A DNA stretch of 7,919 nucleotides, taken from contig CAKQGY010000017.1 in assembly GCA_934234055.1 (NCBI GenBank), forward strand, positions 1 to 7,919. Direction: 5' to 3'. The DNA is from an uncultured Alphaproteobacteria bacterium (GTDB taxonomy: Bacteria; Pseudomonadota; Alphaproteobacteria; CAAHEQ01; UBA3637). Made by a program: the position numbers and the translations under genes. The notes below the pieces were generated by a model. It saw only the letters and a program-made list of their open reading frames with translations. It made no database searches and was not told where the DNA came from. Shown here piece after piece: positions 5,576-7,919 of the stretch (position 1 is the stretch's first letter; each line of letters begins with the position of its first letter).

Positions 5576-6496
5576 ATGGCTAACCCTTATGATTTACTGG
5601 GTATTTCCAAAACGGCAACCGATGCCGAGATTAAGAAGGCTTATCACAAGCTGGCGCGCACGTTGCACCCCGACGTGAACCCGGACAAGCAGGCCGCCGA
5701 GAAGTTTAAGGCTGTTTCGGCCGCGTATGAGCTCCTCTCCGACAAGGACAAGCGTCAACGTTTTGATGCCGGTTTGATTGACGAGAACGGCAACCCGACT
5801 CCGTTCGGAGCGGGGGGCTATGGCGCGGGCGGTATGGGCGGTTTTGGTGACGGCCGGACTCAGTATCGCACGCACAACATCAATCCCGAAGATTTCGCGG
5901 CGATGTTTGGCGGCGGCGGGTTTAACTTTTCGGATATTTTCGGTGATATGAGCGGTATGAGCGGATTCGGGCGCCGCGCCTCCTCGGCCGGTTTTGCGGG
6001 TGGCGGTGGCCAAGATGTAGATTACGAGCTCTCTGTTCCGTTTGATTTATCCGTTACGGGGGGTGATTCAACTGTCACGCTCAATAACGGCAAGCGGATC
6101 AAGATTAAAATTCCTGCCGGCATTACGGACGATTATGTGTTGCGGCTCAAAGGACAGGGTGTCGGTGGCGGCGCAGCGATGGTGCGGATGCGTATTTTAC
6201 CCAGCCCGCTTTATGTGCGCGAGGGGAACAATGTGATTTTAACGGTGCCCATTACTTTGGCCGAGGCCGTTTTGGGAGCCAAGATTACGATTCCGACCCC
6301 GTCGGGCAAGGTTGCCGTCAAAGTCCCGCCACACAGCACTTCCGGCACGACCCTGCGCCTGAAAGGCAAGGGCGTCACGGGCAAGGGTGATTTTCTGGCC
6401 AAGTTGTCTGTGGCTCTACCCGACAGCGCGAATGCCGAATTGACCGAGTTTGTCAAGAAGTGGTCCGATCCGACCGGCAACCCCCGCCATTTTTAA
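5576..6496 (+). CDS. Class B (CbpA-like) DnaJ co-chaperone
   Basis: This 306-residue cytosolic protein should stimulate the ATPase of a DnaK-type Hsp70 and deliver misfolded clients to it. The J domain spans about residues 4-66 with the essential HPD at 31-33. A glycine/phenylalanine-rich linker (about 76-146) includes a DIF motif at 120-122. Two C-terminal substrate-binding beta domains follow, with typical family segments LPSPLYVREG (208-217), LAEAVLGA (228-235) and LRLKGKGV (260-267). The cysteine-rich zinc finger of classical DnaJ is absent, which makes it class B. Length fits CbpA-type proteins. The start is supported by AAAGGA 7 nt upstream. No cbpM-like partner follows; the next gene is convergent. 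Its place opposite a metal exporter hints at joint stress control. Confidence 0.92.
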   Translation: MANPYDLLGISKTATDAEIKKAYHKLARTLHPDVNPDKQAAEKFKAVSAAYELLSDKDKRQRFDAGLIDENGNPTPFGAGGYGAGGMGGFGDGRTQYRTHNINPEDFAAMFGGGGFNFSDIFGDMSGMSGFGRRASSAGFAGGGGQDVDYELSVPFDLSVTGGDSTVTLNNGKRIKIKIPAGITDDYVLRLKGQGVGGGAAMVRMRILPSPLYVREGNNVILTVPITLAEAVLGAKITIPTPSGKVAVKVPPHSTSGTTLRLKGKGVTGKGDFLAKLSVALPDSANAELTEFVKKWSDPTGNPRHF

Positions 6497-6508
6497 TCCT
6501 CCCGTCGC

Positions 6509-6545
6509 CGTCATTGCAAGCCCCCTTGTGGGACGCGGCAATCCA
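6509..6545. repeat. REP-like palindromic repeat, copy 1
   Basis: The unit begins CGTCATTGCAAG and ends CGGCAATCCA. ATTGC (6513-6517) and GCAAT (6538-6542) form the outer arms, while the inner part pairs poorly. Sequences of the form GTCATTGCGAG...GGCAATCC occur as short dispersed intergenic palindromes in many bacterial genomes. This copy lies 12 bp after the DnaJ stop codon and is the more degenerate of the two. Confidence 0.6.
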
Positions 6546-6565
6546 CCAGGCACATAATTCTGAAT

Positions 6566-6606
6566 CGTCATTGCGAGGGACAGACAAGTCTGTCCCGTGG
6601 CAATCC
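6566..6606. repeat. REP-like palindromic repeat, copy 2 (strong hairpin)
   Basis: The unit begins CGTCATTGCGAG and ends GTGGCAATCC. Inside, GGGACAGAC (6577-6585) and GTCTGTCCC (6588-6596) form a perfect 9-bp stem, and ATTGC/GCAAT (6570-6574, 6600-6604) form outer arms. Lying between convergent stop codons, it may terminate or stabilise both transcripts, although no T-run follows it on either strand. It is in the same orientation as copy 1, 57 bp away start to start. Confidence 0.7.
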
Positions 6607-6632
6607 GCAATCATGCAATTCCTTATCTTCTC

Positions 6633-7919
6633 CTACATCGGCAGGGTGCAGCCGCCGTTGGCGTAAATATGCCCGGTCTCACAGCAGCGATACACGCCGT
6701 TGTCGTCCTTGGACATACTGCCGCCACAGGTGCAGTTTTCCACAACACTGCCGTTGGGGACGCACATCCCCGCGGGGGCACAGGCCTCATCATAATAGAC
6801 CTTGCACGACGAGCACGCCTGATCACATTGCGCCCCGCACATTTTGCCCGTATTCGCAATATAGCAAGGGTTCAGGAATCCCGTCACACCGCCGCTGAAA
6901 TCATAGAACAATTTAGTGCCGTTGTGTTCGCTTTGACAGCCGTGAACGCCCCTGTGCCGGTTATAGACGAAAGTCTCCCCGGCCGCGCAGAACGTGCTGT
7001 CGCAGCGTCCGACATAGCAAGTGCCGTCTTTCATACTGCATCCGTATCCGCACCGTTCCGAGTTTTTCTGATTCCCGTAATAGCAGTATTTGTCAAAGTT
7101 GCAACTGATCGTTTGTCCGTTCACTTCAAACACACACCGCCCCAGGGTGGCGTCATAGGTTCCGGCCGGACATTGCCGTTCACCCGAAAAGCAAGTGCCG
7201 CATGTCCCCGCATCAATTTCCGCCGGTGTGCAGTTGCCACAGAAGTTAAGATTATTCGGATCTGTGGTCCACCCGCCATTATTCGGATAGTTGCAAAACC
7301 AGGTCCCCTCCCACGGGACGCACTGCGCGGTGTGGTCGTTGCGTGTCACCCGGCACCCGCCCTGCGTGTCCTTGATTATATAAGTCCCGCCGAATTGAGC
7401 ACAGATACTTTCATCGCAATCCCCGCGATCGCAATGCCCGAACCCGTATCCGCGACAACAGGGGACATTTGGCTTACCGGCCTTTGAGCAAACCCATAAT
7501 CCGTTAAAATTCCGTGTGTTGATCGGCGCGCAAAAGTAGTCCTTATTCGTGCATCCGAACCCGGAATAGGGTAGTGAAACCTGCGTCCATTCGCCCAATC
7601 CGTTGCAAAATTCGGGATAGCAAATCCCCATTCCAAAATCGGATTTGTTGACAGGATTGGGGACAAAACTGCTCCCGCACAGTTTCCCGTTGACATAACA
7701 GTAATAACTGTATTCCGATTTCTTTTTACATTGCAATCCGCGACACTCTCCGCCCACGGCAATTTGCCCGGTTGGGCACGATAATTCGCATACCCCTCGC
7801 GGCAGTTTGCAGACATAATTTGCGCCTTTTTCGTTATAGCAATCCTGATCATTTTTACAGTGGAAGGGCGGTTCGGGGTCTTTGTCCGCCGTGGCTTTAA
7901 TTTCAAACCACATACCGAC
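6633..7919 (-). CDS. Extremely cysteine-rich protein, C-terminal part (5' end beyond the window)
   Basis: The visible 428 residues contain 48 cysteines (about 11%) spread evenly, often in CxxC, CC or C-x5-C spacing, with many Gly, Asn and Tyr. The frame is open to the right edge, so the first Met at 7913 is probably internal and any signal peptide is off-window. Modules such as CKNDQDC near the visible start and CCETGHIYANGGC near the end look like small disulfide-bonded EGF-like or VSP-like units, without a clean repeat period. Such composition suggests a secreted or surface protein stabilised by disulfides, but I recognise no named family. It ends with TAG after ...TLPM and is convergent with the DnaJ gene. 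Reality as a gene is well supported; function is unknown. Confidence 0.8.
   Translation of the reverse strand, partial: VGMWFEIKATADKDPEPPFHCKNDQDCYNEKGANYVCKLPRGVCELSCPTGQIAVGGECRGLQCKKKSEYSYYCYVNGKLCGSSFVPNPVNKSDFGMGICYPEFCNGLGEWTQVSLPYSGFGCTNKDYFCAPINTRNFNGLWVCSKAGKPNVPCCRGYGFGHCDRGDCDESICAQFGGTYIIKDTQGGCRVTRNDHTAQCVPWEGTWFCNYPNNGGWTTDPNNLNFCGNCTPAEIDAGTCGTCFSGERQCPAGTYDATLGRCVFEVNGQTISCNFDKYCYYGNQKNSERCGYGCSMKDGTCYVGRCDSTFCAAGETFVYNRHRGVHGCQSEHNGTKLFYDFSGGVTGFLNPCYIANTGKMCGAQCDQACSSCKVYYDEACAPAGMCVPNGSVVENCTCGGSMSKDDNGVYRCCETGHIYANGGCTLPM

Noticed and set aside
6509..6606. Repeat pair as a CRISPR array
   Set aside because: Only two copies, internally palindromic and with different cores, no regular spacer length and no cas gene.
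6597..7487. A 296-codon plus-strand frame opposite the cysteine-rich gene
   Set aside because: No ribosome-binding site, composition dominated by Ala/Arg/Val/Ile as expected of an antisense frame, and it starts inside the palindromic repeat. The cysteine pattern of the minus frame is too ordered to be chance.

Overview
The window looks like chromosomal DNA of a Gram-negative, probably host- or gut-associated bacterium; Alphaproteobacteria is the best guess. The hints are a tRNA-Arg(ACG) with encoded CCA, a COG2187-type phosphotransferase/P-loop kinase fusion, an exported ankyrin-repeat protein and a very cysteine-rich protein. This placement rests on gene content read by eye, not on a phylogenetic marker. 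Base composition is patchy. The ankyrin gene is only about one third G+C, while the metabolic and chaperone genes are clearly above half.

Left to right: (1) 1-296 is mostly non-coding. It holds a near-consensus sigma70 promoter firing leftwards out of the window, with a palindrome in its spacer, and two tiny rightward ORFs that may be gene remnants. (2) 297-2579 (-) is a 760-residue exported ankyrin-repeat protein with an unrecognised six-cysteine C-terminal domain. (3) 2580-2842 is an unusual intergenic stretch: an A/T-rich promoter region, then about 100 bp of G+C-rich sequence next to a T9-G9 homopolymer junction, then a rho-independent terminator. (4) 2843-2919 (-) is tRNA-Arg(ACG), with its own promoter upstream. 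(5) 3025-5471 (-) is a two-gene operon: a cation diffusion facilitator transporter overlapped by 4 nt (ATGA) by the phosphotransferase/kinase fusion gene. (6) 5472-5575 is a short divergent promoter region centred on a perfect 17-nt palindrome. (7) 5576-6496 (+) is a class B (CbpA-like) DnaJ co-chaperone. (8) 6497-6632 carries two copies of a short palindromic repeat between convergent genes. (9) 6633-7919 (-) is the C-terminal part of a protein with about 11% cysteine, whose start lies beyond the right edge.

The metal exporter and the DnaJ protein share one promoter region and possibly one operator, which would fit a joint stress response. The operator core TCATATTATGA (or its one-mismatch variant) occurs three times in the window: once there and twice near the left-edge promoter. 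No complete novel system was found. The points most worth checking are this shared motif, the altered Mg-binding residue of the phosphotransferase domain, and the foreign-looking ankyrin gene beside the tRNA.
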